This document shows positions 46,909 through 56,963 of a DNA stretch of 64,000 nucleotides, piece by piece (positions within the stretch are counted from its first letter, which is position 1; each line of letters begins with the position of its first letter). The stretch comes from Aureococcus anophagefferens (lineage: Eukaryota; Sar; Pelagophyceae; Pelagomonadales; Pelagomonadaceae). The notes beneath the pieces are model-generated. The model did no database searches. It was given only the letters and a program-made list of their open reading frames with translations, and was not told where the DNA came from. The stretch covers positions 831,513-895,512 of the forward strand of contig NW_008705568.1 in assembly GCF_000186865.1 (NCBI RefSeq). The letters are read 5' to 3'. A program made the translations under genes and the position numbers.

Positions 46909-49900
46909 TTACCCGGGGGCGGCCCAGCCCCCCCGCATGATGCGCGCGATGCGCTCCGTCTCCGCGGTCGCGAAGGCCGCGCGGCGCGGCGCGGTCCGGC
47001 CGGACGCGTCGGACGTCGAGACGGCGTCCGAGGACGACGTCGACGCGCGGAGGCCCGTCGCGGCGGGCCGCGCGGCGAGGCTCGGGAGGCCGCTGGGGAG
47101 GCCCTCGGCGGCGTCGCTCGGGCGGCCCGCGGGCTCGGGCACCGCGGCCGCCGCGGCGCGGAGCTCCGCCGCGGCTTTGAGGGCCGCGTCCTCGGCGTCG
47201 CGCAGCGCGCGGTCGCGGTCCGCGGCGGCGGCCGCCGCGGCGTGCTCCGCGGCGTCGGCGGCGAGGGCGCCGAGGTGGCGCGCGGCCGCGTCCGCGGCGG
47301 CGGCCGCGGCCGCGCGGTCGCGGTCCGCGTCGCGCGCGGCCGCGGCGGCCCGGGCCTCGTCGAGCTCGCGCCGGAGCGCCGCGCGCTCGGCCTCGACGAG
47401 GGCCCGCGCCTCGCGCGCGGCCGCGGCCTGCGCCGCGGCGGACGCCGCGCGCTCCGCGGCGAGCCGCTCGGCCGCGCGGTCCCTGTCGTGGCGCAGCTCG
47501 TCCGCGAGGCGCTCCGCGTCCCGCCGGAGCTCCGCGGCGGCGTCGCGCGCGGCGGCGGACGCCGCCGCGTCGGCGGCGGCCCGGGCGGCGTCGGACGCCG
47601 CGGCCCAGGCCGTCGCGGCCGCGTCCTCGGCGTCCGCGGCGGCGCTCCCCGCGCCGACGGGCGGGGCGGCCGCGCCTTCCCGCGCGCCGACGGGCGAGAA
47701 CGGCGGCCGGCGCCGCGGCGGCGGCGCGAGGTCCGCCAGGGACACGACGGGCGGCGGCGGCCCGCGGGGCGCCGCCGGCGGCGCGTCGCCCCCGAGCCGG
47801 CGGAGGTGCGCGCCGACGGCGTCCAACCCCGCGACGACGCCCGCGAGGTCCGCCAACGACACGCCGCCCGCGTCGAGCGCGCGCGCGCGCGCCTCGAGGT
47901 GGTCCGCGCGAACACCCTCGCGCCGGCGGCCCGGGCTCTCGGGCCCCTCGGGCGCCGGCACGAAGACGACCGCGTCCTCGACCTCGGCGACGCAGGGACC
48001 GGGCGCCGCCAGCCGCGGCGGGTCCGGCCGCGCGGCCGCGACGACGGGCGCCGCGCGCGGCGCGGCGACGAACCGCGCGCCCGCGATCTCCGGGGCGCCG
48101 GCGGCCGCGCCGATCTTCAGGCGCAGCGCGCCGCGGTCGCGCCGGAAGTCGTCGGACAACTGGTAGCTGCCGTCGAGCCGCGTCATGCCGCACGCGAGCA
48201 GCCCCAGATCCACGGTCACGGACCCGAGCTTCGCGGCGTTCGGCGCGTGCTTCGCGCGCACGAGCACGTCGAAGGCCAGCGCGCCGTCGCGGAGCGCGGC
48301 GACGGGCAGCTCCGCGGCGAACTCCGCGGCCCACGCCACGGCGAACAAACCGTCGGGCCGGAGCGCCCCGGCGGCCGGCGCCGTGTCGCCGGCGTGGCGC
48401 CCGTCTAAAGACCGCCAGGACACGGACCAGCGCCAGTCCTCCGTCGGCGTCTCGGGCCGGAAGGGCGGCACGGACAGCCGCTCCGCGGCGTCGACGACGA
48501 CCGTGAGGAGCGCCAGTCCTCCGCGCGGCGCGGCCGCGGCGACGGACCGCGGCGGCGCCGGCGGCGGCGCGGCGGCGGCGGCGCGGAGGAGGGGCCGCGC
48601 GTCGCCCGCCGGCGGCAGCTCCAGGGACTCGGCGACGGCCGTCGCGGCGTCGCGCGTCGCGGGCCGCCTCGGCGGCGGAACCGCCGCGGCGGCGGACGCG
48701 AGCGCGCAGGTCACGTGCACGGCCCCGTTGGTCACGGAGAAGACGTCGTCGCCGGCCGCGTCGTCGACGTCGGGCTTGAGCGCGAGCCAGCCGCCGACGT
48801 CGCGCTCGTCGACGGCGAGCGGCGCGGAGCACCGCGCCAGCGGCACGCCGAGCGGCCCGTCGACGGCCGCGGTGCCCGCGTCGCCCACGCGCACGTCCAG
48901 GAGCCGCAGCACGACGTCGAGCCGCACGGGGGTGCGGCCCGCGCGGAGGGCCACGACCTCGTCGACGAGGTCCCCGGGCGCGTCGTCGTGGCGGTCCTCC
49001 GCCACGAACGCGAAGGGCTTCGACCGGAACTCGAGCGCGCCCCCGTCGCCGAAGACGAGCACGGCCTCGACCTCGGCGACGAAGGACACGCCCCGCTCGG
49101 GCCGCTCGGCCAGGGGGAACGTGCCGGAGCCCGCGCCCTGCGCGCGCCACGCGCGGAGCACGCCCCCCAGGCCCCGCAGCTCGCCGATCCTCACCGCGAG
49201 CCGCTCCGCGGGCGGCGCCGCGCGCCGCGCGCGGGTCCGCAGCACCCCCGCGGGCTCGCGGCGGTAGGCGACGGCCAGCGCGAGGTCGCCGCCGCGGAGG
49301 CCGGACGCGTCCGCGAGCGGTATTCTCACGACTTCGCGCGCGGCGGCCGCCGCGACAAGCCGCTTCACGTCGCGGACCGCGAGCACGGCCTCGAAGGCCG
49401 CGCCGCCGCCGTCGGGCGCCACCGTGAACGCGACGCCGCCGCGGCCCCGGAGCAGCGCCGCCGCGGCCGCGGGCGCGGCGGCGGAGGACGTCGTCTCGAA
49501 GTCGTGGCGGCTGCGCGAGTTGAGCCGCGGGCTGTCGCCGTCCCACCAGAGGCTCGCGGGCTCGCCGCCGAGGACGGCGTAGGACACGGTGGCGCCGCCG
49601 CGCGCGCCGGGCAGGCGGCAGGGCCCGACGGCGGCGACCTCGAGCACGTGGCGCACCGCCGCGGCGCCGAAGGCGACGTCCGCGGGGTCCTCGTAAGCGA
49701 TGGCGCCGTCGTCGGGCGCCGCGCCGTCGTAGTTGGACAGCGCCGAGACGTCGTCGTCGAGGAGCCCCGCGTCGTCGAGCGCGTCGACGAAGGCCGCGAG
49801 GGGCGCGCCCGCGGGCGCGGCGGGCGGCGCCGGCGGCGGCGGCGGCGGCGGCGCCGGCCGGCGCCGCGCGGCGCGCGCGCGCAGCAGGGACTGGATCTTC

Positions 49901-52002
49901 GCCGCCTTGTCGAAGGCCCGCGCGTCCTCGAGGGCCGCGAGCTGGCTCGGCGTGCCCAGCGCCAGCGTCGCGTCGACGGCGCCGCGGCGCAGCTGCGACA
50001 GCGGGTCGACCAACGCCGCGGTAAAGTCCGCGACGACCGCGCGGCCGCCGTCGAGGAGCCACTCGTCGAGGCGCGCGTCGGCGCCCGCGGCGACGTCGAA
50101 GAGGCGCTGGGCGCGGACCACGCGGCGCCGCTCGCGGTCCAGCGCGGCCGCGAGCTCTTCCCCCCGGAGCTTCGCCAGGCCGATCAACCGCTCCGACGCG
50201 CCGTCGGGCGCCTCGGCCCAGACCTCGACGACCTGGACGGCGCGGCCGACGCGGAAGGCGTCGTCGACGGCGAAGGGCGCCGCGCAGTCGTAGGGGCCCA
50301 GCGCGTAGGCGCCGCGGGCGCCGTCGGCGGGCCGCGACCCGAACTTGCCGTCGCGCCGCGGCGGCCGCTCCGGCGCGTTCGGCAGCGACCAGCGGTGCGC
50401 GACGCGCGCCCGGCCGCAGGTCGCCGCCGTGCCCCGGTCCAGGCGCAGGCCCCGGACGCGCAGCAAGCAGCGCAGCGCGCGCGGGTCCGGCGGCGCCGGC
50501 GCGGCGGCCGCGGCGGCGACGGGCGCCTCGGGCTCGCGCCGGGCCGGCGGCGGCGGCGCGGCCGGCGCCGGCGCCTCGTCGGCGGCGCGCGCCTCCCGCG
50601 GGTTCAGGTCCGGGTCCTGGAGCAGCTGCTCGACGATGTCGTCGTCCGCGTGCGCGAGCAGCGCCGTGTCGTCGAGCTCGGAAGCGAGGCTCGCGGCCCG
50701 TCTTTGCAGCGCGACCATGCCCCCCGTCGCGCGCGTCGCCGGCGCCGTGGCGAAGGCCCGGCCCTCGTCGCGGTCCTCGTCGTCCGAAAGCTCCGACTCG
50801 CTCTCGGGCGGCGGCGGTCTCGTCGGCGGCGGCCGCGTCGCCGCGTCCAGTTCCGCGTCCACGAACGCCGCGACCGCGTCGTCGCCGCGCGACGGCGTCG
50901 AGTACTCCGCGCGCGCGATCTGCTCCCGCAGCGCCTCGCCGCGGCGCAGCAGGCCCTCGAGCACGGCCTCCTCGCGCTCCTCCGCCGCGTCGTCCTCGAC
51001 GGTCCACCGCGCGTGCGCGTCGTCCTCGGCCGCCTCGCGCGGCGGCGGCGCGGTCATGTCGCCCTCGACGAAGCGCTCCACTTCATCGACGGGCGGCGCG
51101 ACTTCCGCCGTCGCCGCCGCCGCGTCCGGCTCGTCGTCGTCGTCCGACCCGGGGCCCCAGGGGTTCGCCGTCGGTTTTGGCTGTCGGTACGTCGCGGCGA
51201 GCGGCGGCTTTTTCCGGCGCTTCGCGGCGCCGAGCGTGCCCGCCGTGCCGACGGGCAGGGCGACGCCCGTCGCCTCCGGGTCCTTGTAGAACTTGGACTT
51301 GAGGCCGACCTTGGGGATCGTCGACGCGAGCGCGGCGGGCTTCCTCGCGGCGGTTTCGCGCGGCGGCCCCGCGGCCGCGGCCGCGGGCCCGTCGAAGGAG
51401 CCCACGAGGGCGCCCCGGGGCTTCAGCGCCGACCGCACGCGGCTCTTGGACCGCATGCGGACGACGAGGCGCACGCGCGCGGAGCCGAGCACCTTGCGCG
51501 GCGCCGCCGAATGGCTCGTCGTCTTCGGCGGGTTCGACACGGCGGAGAAGCGCGCGTCGACGAGGCCCAGCTCGCCGTCGCCGGGCACGCGGCCCAGGGG
51601 CGCCTTCGTGAGGGGCACCTTGAGCGCGCCGACGACGCGGCCGTGCGCGACGACGTCGAAGCGCAAGAGCCGCGCGTCGCGGAGGTACCGGCCGAGGCCG
51701 TGCTCGTCGACGCGCACGGGGAAGAGGCACGAGTTCTCGCCGCGCCGCGGGTTCTTCCGGCTCGCCTCGAAGACGACGCCCGCCTGCGGCGCGTCGCCCT
51801 CGCCCCACCAGCGCAGCACCAGCGACAGGGCCTCGGCGCCGCGGCACTCGGACACGGCGACCTCGACCTCGCCCAGCGCCTCGCCGGAGACGCGCGGCGG
51901 CAGCGACGCGCCGACGCGGTCCGCGGGCCGGTGCTGCGTCTTCGTGTGGGTCGGCTTCGACGCCATGGCGCTCACCGATTGCTCGGGCGCGAAGCTCTCC
52001 AT
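46909..52002 (-). CDS. C2CD3-like centriolar C2-domain protein
   Basis: Predicted 1,697-residue single-exon protein. The N-terminal domain (SLPPRVSGEA ... LVLRWWGEG ... ENSCLFPVRV ... LRDARLLRFDVV) resembles the first C2 domain of C2CD3, with LRWWGE a hallmark. C2CD3 sits at the distal centriole and is needed for appendages and ciliogenesis in animals. Additional C2-like regions are near residues 530-660 and 840-1350 (LRVRGLRLDRG, LTVVVDAAERLSVPPF). The C-terminal 250 residues are an Ala/Arg/Glu coiled coil. The start at 52002 (MESFAPEQS) lies in a 102-bp duplication, and 51966 is an alternative ATG. Assignment rests mainly on the N-terminal block. Confidence 0.68.
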   Translation of the reverse strand: MESFAPEQSVSAMASKPTHTKTQHRPADRVGASLPPRVSGEALGEVEVAVSECRGAEALSLVLRWWGEGDAPQAGVVFEASRKNPRRGENSCLFPVRVDEHGLGRYLRDARLLRFDVVAHGRVVGALKVPLTKAPLGRVPGDGELGLVDARFSAVSNPPKTTSHSAAPRKVLGSARVRLVVRMRSKSRVRSALKPRGALVGSFDGPAAAAAGPPRETAARKPAALASTIPKVGLKSKFYKDPEATGVALPVGTAGTLGAAKRRKKPPLAATYRQPKPTANPWGPGSDDDDEPDAAAATAEVAPPVDEVERFVEGDMTAPPPREAAEDDAHARWTVEDDAAEEREEAVLEGLLRRGEALREQIARAEYSTPSRGDDAVAAFVDAELDAATRPPPTRPPPPESESELSDDEDRDEGRAFATAPATRATGGMVALQRRAASLASELDDTALLAHADDDIVEQLLQDPDLNPREARAADEAPAPAAPPPPARREPEAPVAAAAAAPAPPDPRALRCLLRVRGLRLDRGTAATCGRARVAHRWSLPNAPERPPRRDGKFGSRPADGARGAYALGPYDCAAPFAVDDAFRVGRAVQVVEVWAEAPDGASERLIGLAKLRGEELAAALDRERRRVVRAQRLFDVAAGADARLDEWLLDGGRAVVADFTAALVDPLSQLRRGAVDATLALGTPSQLAALEDARAFDKAAKIQSLLRARAARRRPAPPPPPPPAPPAAPAGAPLAAFVDALDDAGLLDDDVSALSNYDGAAPDDGAIAYEDPADVAFGAAAVRHVLEVAAVGPCRLPGARGGATVSYAVLGGEPASLWWDGDSPRLNSRSRHDFETTSSAAAPAAAAALLRGRGGVAFTVAPDGGGAAFEAVLAVRDVKRLVAAAAAREVVRIPLADASGLRGGDLALAVAYRREPAGVLRTRARRAAPPAERLAVRIGELRGLGGVLRAWRAQGAGSGTFPLAERPERGVSFVAEVEAVLVFGDGGALEFRSKPFAFVAEDRHDDAPGDLVDEVVALRAGRTPVRLDVVLRLLDVRVGDAGTAAVDGPLGVPLARCSAPLAVDERDVGGWLALKPDVDDAAGDDVFSVTNGAVHVTCALASAAAAVPPPRRPATRDAATAVAESLELPPAGDARPLLRAAAAAPPPAPPRSVAAAAPRGGLALLTVVVDAAERLSVPPFRPETPTEDWRWSVSWRSLDGRHAGDTAPAAGALRPDGLFAVAWAAEFAAELPVAALRDGALAFDVLVRAKHAPNAAKLGSVTVDLGLLACGMTRLDGSYQLSDDFRRDRGALRLKIGAAAGAPEIAGARFVAAPRAAPVVAAARPDPPRLAAPGPCVAEVEDAVVFVPAPEGPESPGRRREGVRADHLEARARALDAGGVSLADLAGVVAGLDAVGAHLRRLGGDAPPAAPRGPPPPVVSLADLAPPPRRRPPFSPVGAREGAAAPPVGAGSAAADAEDAAATAWAAASDAARAAADAAASAAARDAAAELRRDAERLADELRHDRDRAAERLAAERAASAAAQAAAAREARALVEAERAALRRELDEARAAAAARDADRDRAAAAAAADAAARHLGALAADAAEHAAAAAAADRDRALRDAEDAALKAAAELRAAAAAVPEPAGRPSDAAEGLPSGLPSLAARPAATGLRASTSSSDAVSTSDASGRTAPRRAAFATAETERIARIMRGGWAAPG

Positions 52003-52104
52003 CAGCGACGCGCCGACGCGGTCCGCGGGCCGGTGCTGCGTCTTCGTGTGGGTCGGGTTAGAGGAATTGGCGCTCACCGATCGGGCGCGAAGCCATGCGC
52101 TTGA
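51901..52104 (-). repeat. 102-bp tandem duplication spanning the C2CD3-like start
   Basis: The sequence CAGCGACGCGCCGACGCGGT appears at about 51901 and again at 52003, with about 50 bp nearly identical (through GTCTTCGTGTGGGTCGG) and weaker similarity beyond. Protein copies read PTHTKTQHRPADRVGAS. The upstream copy contains an in-frame stop in another frame, and the choice of start codon is therefore unclear. Confidence 0.8.
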
Positions 52105-53372
52105 ATTGCTCCACGCCTAGCTGGCCGGGGGTAAATTGGGGTAAATGGCCCGAACGCCGTAGTCCGCTTAGGTACATATGTACAGCCGGCGCAGCCTCGA
52201 CGACCAGCTACAACAGGGCGATGTCGACGGCCTTGGTGCCGGCCGGCGACGTCGACGCCCCAGCGGAAGGAGACGAAGTCGTCGGGCTCGAGGCCGCGCG
52301 CGTGGAGGTCGTCGCGCAGGTCGTCGCGGTGGAAGAAGACGACCGGGCCCCCGTCGACGGGCTTGATGAAGCCGAAGGAGGCGTTGAAGGAGACGACGGA
52401 GCCCGCCTCGCGAGCGCCGGGCTTGACGGGGCTCCGCGGCGGCGCGGCGCGGCGCGGTTCGGCGGCCGGCGCGACCTCGACGTTCACGGCCTTGGGGCGG
52501 CCGCGGAAGGGCGCCACGCTGTAGGTCACGCGGTCGCCGCGCTTGAGCTCGCGGCGGCCGCGGACGTCCGCGATGTGGACGAACATCTCGCCGCCGGCGT
52601 CCTCGGCGATGAAGCCGTAGACCTTGTCGAAAGATTTCACCATGCCCGCGCGGCGGTCGAGGCGCGGCGCCGGCGCGTCGCGGCGCGGCGCCGGCGGCGC
52701 GGCGCGCGGCGGCGCCTCGACGCGCGGCGGCGCGGCGCGCGGCGCGACCCGCGCTTCCGGGCGCGGCGGCGGCGGCGGCGGCGCGCCCGGCGGCCGGGAC
52801 GGCGCGAGGGCCGCGTAGCGCGGGTCCGCGCGGATCGCGGCGCGGAGCGCGTCGTCGGGCACGAGGATCTTGGACTCGAGGACGAGGTTCGTCGCGGGGC
52901 TCGTGTCGTGCTTCGACAGCCAAGCCGCGATGAACGCGCGGTCGTAGGTCGTGCCGTCCGCGGCCGTGACGGGGTCGCGCATGACCTCGTAGGAGATGGG
53001 GCAGACGAAGCTGTCCGGCGGCTCGTCGTCCTCGGCGGCGCCGCGCGCCGTCGCGAGGACCTTCTCGGCGTCGGCGCGCGGGATCAGGTCTTCCCAGGAG
53101 TCCGGCGGCCCGTCCGCCGCGGCGTCCCGCGGCGCCGCGTCGGCCGCGGCGTCCCGCGGCGGCCCGTCCGCCGCGCGGGGCTGCGCCGCGCCGCCGCGCG
53201 CCGCCCCGAGGATCTTCTCGGCGTCGGCGCGCGGGATCAGGCCGGCGAGGTCGTCCAAGGTCAGGATGTCGTCGCGCAGCAAGTCGACGTCCACCTCCTC
53301 GGCGTGGAGCTTCGCGTAGTGCTGCGGGAGGCCGCAGGCCCCGAGAAGCGTGTGCAGGGTACACGACGCCAT
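52074..53372 (-). CDS. SAM-like, U-box and two cold-shock domains, probable C-terminal frameshift
   Basis: Predicted protein of about 390-430 residues. A SAM-like segment (about 1-50: HTLLGACGLPQHYAKLHAEE), a partial copy of its last helix (LIPRADAEKVL), a U-box (about 120-190: FVCPISYEVMRDPVTAADGT ... YDRAFIAAWL), a Pro/Arg linker, CSD1 (about 245-300: GMVKSFDKVYGFI, FVHIADV, GDRVTYSV, KAVNVEV) and CSD2 (about 325-385: VVSFNASFGFIKP, VVFFHRDDL, DFVSFRW). U-boxes recruit E2 enzymes; cold-shock domains bind single-stranded RNA/DNA. The open frame runs on to 52074 as unlikely sequence. A 4-bp tandem repeat (GCCGGCCGGC, 52237-52246) shifts frame; without it the protein would end KAVDIALL at 52207. 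Start at 53372. Confidence 0.75.
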   Translation of the reverse strand: MASCTLHTLLGACGLPQHYAKLHAEEVDVDLLRDDILTLDDLAGLIPRADAEKILGAARGGAAQPRAADGPPRDAAADAAPRDAAADGPPDSWEDLIPRADAEKVLATARGAAEDDEPPDSFVCPISYEVMRDPVTAADGTTYDRAFIAAWLSKHDTSPATNLVLESKILVPDDALRAAIRADPRYAALAPSRPPGAPPPPPPRPEARVAPRAAPPRVEAPPRAAPPAPRRDAPAPRLDRRAGMVKSFDKVYGFIAEDAGGEMFVHIADVRGRRELKRGDRVTYSVAPFRGRPKAVNVEVAPAAEPRRAAPPRSPVKPGAREAGSVVSFNASFGFIKPVDGGPVVFFHRDDLRDDLHARGLEPDDFVSFRWGVDVAGRHQGRRHRPVVAGRRGCAGCTYVPKRTTAFGPFTPIYPRPARRGAIQAHGFAPDR

Positions 53373-53476
53373 CACGCGGGTCGTCGGTCTCGGAAGCCCG
53401 ATCGAGGCTCGGATCAATCCTGTCTGTCGGCACCATTTACCGCACCAGAAACTTTTCATATTCTGAACTCGCTGCG

Positions 53477-56247
53477 ATGATCATCGAGCTCGCCGCCCTC
53501 GTTTCGGCGGCCGCGGCATCGCCCGTGGGCCTCTGGACGTCCATCCCGGCGAACGCCACGGGCGCACTGCCGCGCCACGACGCGCTGCGCGTGTCCACGG
53601 GCCTCGGCCACGCCCTCGACGTGCGCTGCGAACACGGCGGCTGGTCAAACCTCAGCGTCCTCGCCTGCGCCTTCGACGCGGCGACGCTCGCGACCGACAA
53701 CGCCACCGAGGTCACCCTCGAGACACCGACGACGACCGTCCGCGGGCGCTACGCGGCCGAGAGCGCCGACTGCGCGTGGACCGACGAGGAGGCCGGCGAG
53801 TACTGGGACGGCGCGGGCGAATACAAGCGGCCCTTCTACCCGCGCTGCGAGCGCATCGACTGGGGCGACGGCGAGGCCTGGATCAAGCTCCGCAGCGTGA
53901 AAAAGGTCCACGTGGTCTCCATGTCGCACCTCGACGTCGGCTACACGGGATCCATCGCGTTCACGTTGAACTCGTACTTCGCGGACTTCTTCCCCAAGGC
54001 CATCGAGGTCCAGGCGGCGCTGCAGGGCGACCCGAACGCGACGCTCCACTACCTCACGCACCCCTGGCTCGTCTACAACTTCCTGCGCTGCGACGAGCTC
54101 GAGGAAGAGATGGGCGCCGCGCTCGACGCGCCTCTACAATGCCCGAACGCGACGACGCTCGAGGCCTTCAACGCGTCCGTGCGCAGGGGCACCATCGCCT
54201 GGCGCGCCCCGGCGCCGGAAGCGAGAGTGCGCCCGAAAAAAACGAACGAAACCGTAGGCACGCGGGCCCCATGAACATGCAGGCCGAGTTCATGACCGCG
54301 GGCGTCTTCTCCGCGGGCGTCGAGCTCGGCCACCACCTCGACGACGCCTTCGACCTCCCGCGCAAGGCCGTGCTCAGCCAGCGCGACGTGCCGGGCATGA
54401 CGCGCGGCGTCGTGCCGCTGCTGAACGCCGCGAACGTCACGGGCGTCACCGTCGGCGTCAACGGCTGTGTGCAAATCAACCAGTGAGCTGGGACGTCGGG
54501 GCCAAACTTCAGAATTCTCTAGCTCGGTCAAATCGAAGTCGATTCGGCTGATTTTTGGACGAATCGATTGCTCTCAAGCGAGTTCTCGAAGCACGGCGGA
54601 AGTGCTCGTGTCAAAACATTCGAATACGCGCACATTGAAGTCGGGTTGAAGATTTGATTTGCACACAGGTCAACGGCGGCGTCTGCCCGCCCTGGGTGCC
54701 GACGATGTTCAAATGGCGCGTCGGCGGCGCCGAGGTCGTGGGCGGCTGGCACCCGGGGGGCTACCCGGACATGTACGCGTGCCCCGAGTCGTCGATGTTG
54801 CGGTGCACGGAGCAGCGCGCGGGGACGTTGGCCCGGAAGGAGTGCATGGTCGCCGGCGAGGAGGCGTTCTGCTTCGCGTTCCGCACGGACAACACGGGCC
54901 CGCCGCGGTCCGCCGAGGAGGTGCGGCGGGGCTTCGAGGTCGCGCGGTCCCAGTTCCCGGGCGCGGACGTCGTCGCGGGCGATTTGGACAAGTTCTACGC
55001 GGCCGCGGCGGCCGACGAGACGCTGCCCGTGGTCACGCAGCGAGGGACCGGCGTCTCGCTCGCAAAGACTCGAGAGATTGGAAAAAACACACCCGTTGCG
55101 TAGGGAGATCGGCGACGTCTGGATCCCCGGCGTCGCGTCGGACCCCTGGAAGGCCGCCGTGACGCGGCGCATGCAGCGGGCCTACGACGCGCACGCGAGC
55201 GGCGGCGGCGACGGGAGCGGCGACGCGCTGCGGAACGCCGCGTCCTACCTCCTCAAGCTCTCGGAGCACACGTGGGGCCTGAGCGACCTCTACAACAAGA
55301 GCGCGAACTGGACGAACGCGGAGCTGGACCGCCAGTACGCGGCGGGCGACTTCGACTACAATTTGAGGGATTGGCGCGCGCAGCGCGACTTCGCGCGGCT
55401 GGCGGCGGCGGCGCTCCCGGCGGGCCACGCGCTGCGCGCGGCGTGGGAGGCGATCCTCAAAGAGAAGGACGCCGGGGCCCGGCGCCCGGCGCTCGACGGT
55501 CTGACGAAGACGGCGGAGCGGTCCTTCTCGTGCCGCGGCGAACCGCTCCGCGTCGACGACGCGGGCTCGCTCCGCTTCCGGGGCATGTCCGTCGGCGGCG
55601 TCGCCTACGAGGCCCTCGGCGAGGACGTCTACAACACGTCGGCGTTCGTCTGCGACCAGGTCTTCGGCGGCAAGCCCGGGTCCTCGGCCTACGCCGGCGG
55701 CGAGACGCGACGATCGACGGGCGAGCTGGAGGCGCTCTACGCCGGCGAGTGCGTCCTCGTCGCCCGGGTCGCGGTGACGGGCGTCGGCGCGCCGGCCGAG
55801 GTCTGGACGACCTATAACGTGTCGCGCGACGCGCTCGACGTCGACGTCGTCGTCTTGGGCAAGCGGCCGACGCGTTTTAACGAGGCCGCGTGGGTGCGCT
55901 TCGAGGGCCCCGGCGACTGGTCCATGACGAAGCTCGGCGCGCCGGTCTCCTTCGACGACGTCGTGCGCGGCGGGAGCTCGGGCGTCCACGCGGCCGACGA
56001 CGCGCGGTGCGAGACGGGCGACGCGCGTTTCGTCGTCGACTCGCTCGACGCGCCGGTGCTCGCGCCGATCGCGAAGCGGCCGCCGAGCGTGCTGCTCAAC
56101 TGGCAGCAGGAGGCCGCGGCGGGCGTCCACGGCGTCGCGTTCAACCTCTGGAACAACGCGTGGTCCACGAACTACATGTTCTTCTACCCCTACCTCCCCG
56201 AGGACGCGAACGCGAGCTACCACTTCACCGTGACGCGGGCCGCCTAA
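53477..56247 (+). CDS. Secreted DUF5054 / GH38-like glycoside hydrolase, four exons
   Basis: Predicted 812-residue protein; exons 53477-54201, 54258-54456, 54669-55039, 55104-56247. It has a signal peptide (IIELAALVSAAAASP), multiple N-glycosylation sequons, and the block VHVVSMSHLDVGYTGS, the HxD start of the GH38 alpha-mannosidase-type barrel. WHAGPMNM, DVWIPGVASDP and QEIGDVW are like plant DUF5054 proteins. Introns 1 (56 nt) and 3 (64 nt) fit as GC-AG (AW|HAGPMN; VTQ|EIGDVW); intron 2 is an introner. It is probably a lumenal or extracellular glycosidase of unknown specificity. The start overlaps a 104-bp shared promoter with the U-box gene. Confidence 0.82.
54465..54668 (+). mobile_element. 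Introner element B5 (intron 54457-54668)
   Basis: A 204-bp insertion with the perfect 8-bp duplication GTCAACGG at 54457-54464 and 54669-54676. Ends are CTGTGTGCAAATCAA and TTGATTTGCACACAG (perfect). GT-AG intron GGC|GTCAAC ... CACAG|GTC, 212 nt. It is nearly identical to B2 in AlaRS, but in the opposite orientation relative to its host gene (gene sense here starts ACCAGTGAGCTGGGACG; there too the same end comes first). Confidence 0.92.
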
Positions 56248-56277
56248 AGCAAGCTCCGCAGGCCGTCTATTTAGAGC

Positions 56278-56739
56278 TTACTTCCCCTTCTTCTTGGGCT
56301 TCTTCTTCTTCGTCGCCGTCGCGGCGCCGTCGCCGAGCGCGATGTCGCCGAGCTCGTCGACGAGCGCGTCCTCGGCCTTCCGCCGCTCGGCCTCTGCGCG
56401 TTTCGCGGCCTCGGCGTCCGCGGCGGCCCTGCGGTCCTCGGCCGCGTCGTCGTAGGCCTCGACCTCCTCGTCCGTCGCCGGCCGCGTGCGCGCGAGCAGC
56501 GTCTGCCGCTCCCGGCCGGCCTCGTCGGCGACGGTGATGTACATCTCCTCCGGGTCGTCGCGGTGCACCTTGACGACGGTCGCGAGCGACTCGGCGCCGT
56601 TCTTGCTCACGAAGCATCTCCGGCCCTTGTACATCGTGTCCGCCATGTCCGCCATCTTGCGCATCTTCTGCCGCCGCTCCTTCTCCTTCTTCTGCTGGCT
56701 CTTGGAGAGCGGCGGCGCGGCGGCGGCGAGGACGGCCAT
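56278..56739 (-). CDS. Small basic protein with Tudor/KOW-like core
   Basis: Predicted 153-residue protein. The N-terminus is a charged helix (SKSQQKKEKERRQKMRKMAD). Residues about 36-75 (YKGRRCFV ... ATVVKVHRDDPEEMYITVAD) look like a small beta-barrel of the Tudor/KOW type, a pattern common in stramenopile proteins, where a V-x-VH-x-DD strand is followed by Y-T/I-x and a charged turn. The C-terminus is a Lys-rich run (KKKKPKKKGK), a likely nuclear or nucleolar signal. The real start is the ATG at 56739; longer frames extend into the intergenic region. Function unknown. Confidence 0.65.
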   Translation of the reverse strand: MAVLAAAAPPLSKSQQKKEKERRQKMRKMADMADTMYKGRRCFVSKNGAESLATVVKVHRDDPEEMYITVADEAGRERQTLLARTRPATDEEVEAYDDAAEDRRAAADAEAAKRAEAERRKAEDALVDELGDIALGDGAATATKKKKPKKKGK

Positions 56740-56963
56740 GATTGCTGGTGTGTTGGCTTGCGATGCGCGCGTGCGCGTATGCTTTGCGTTGGTGTGGGGT
56801 TGTGCGTGCACGCGCGTCGTGCAGGCTCGCGAGGGCAGGTCGCGCCTCGCTGAGTCGCTGCTCGTCTGGGGCATGTTTGCCGGAAGCTGAAGGGCGCAAG
56901 AGGCGACAAGGCTCGCGCGACCCCAGCGGCGTGTGTTCGAGATCAATGGCTCGGTGAAACGCC

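Noticed and set aside
48715..52104. 1,129-codon open frame antisense to the C2CD3-like gene
   Set aside because: It is a shadow frame with no domain, and crosses the promoter repeat.
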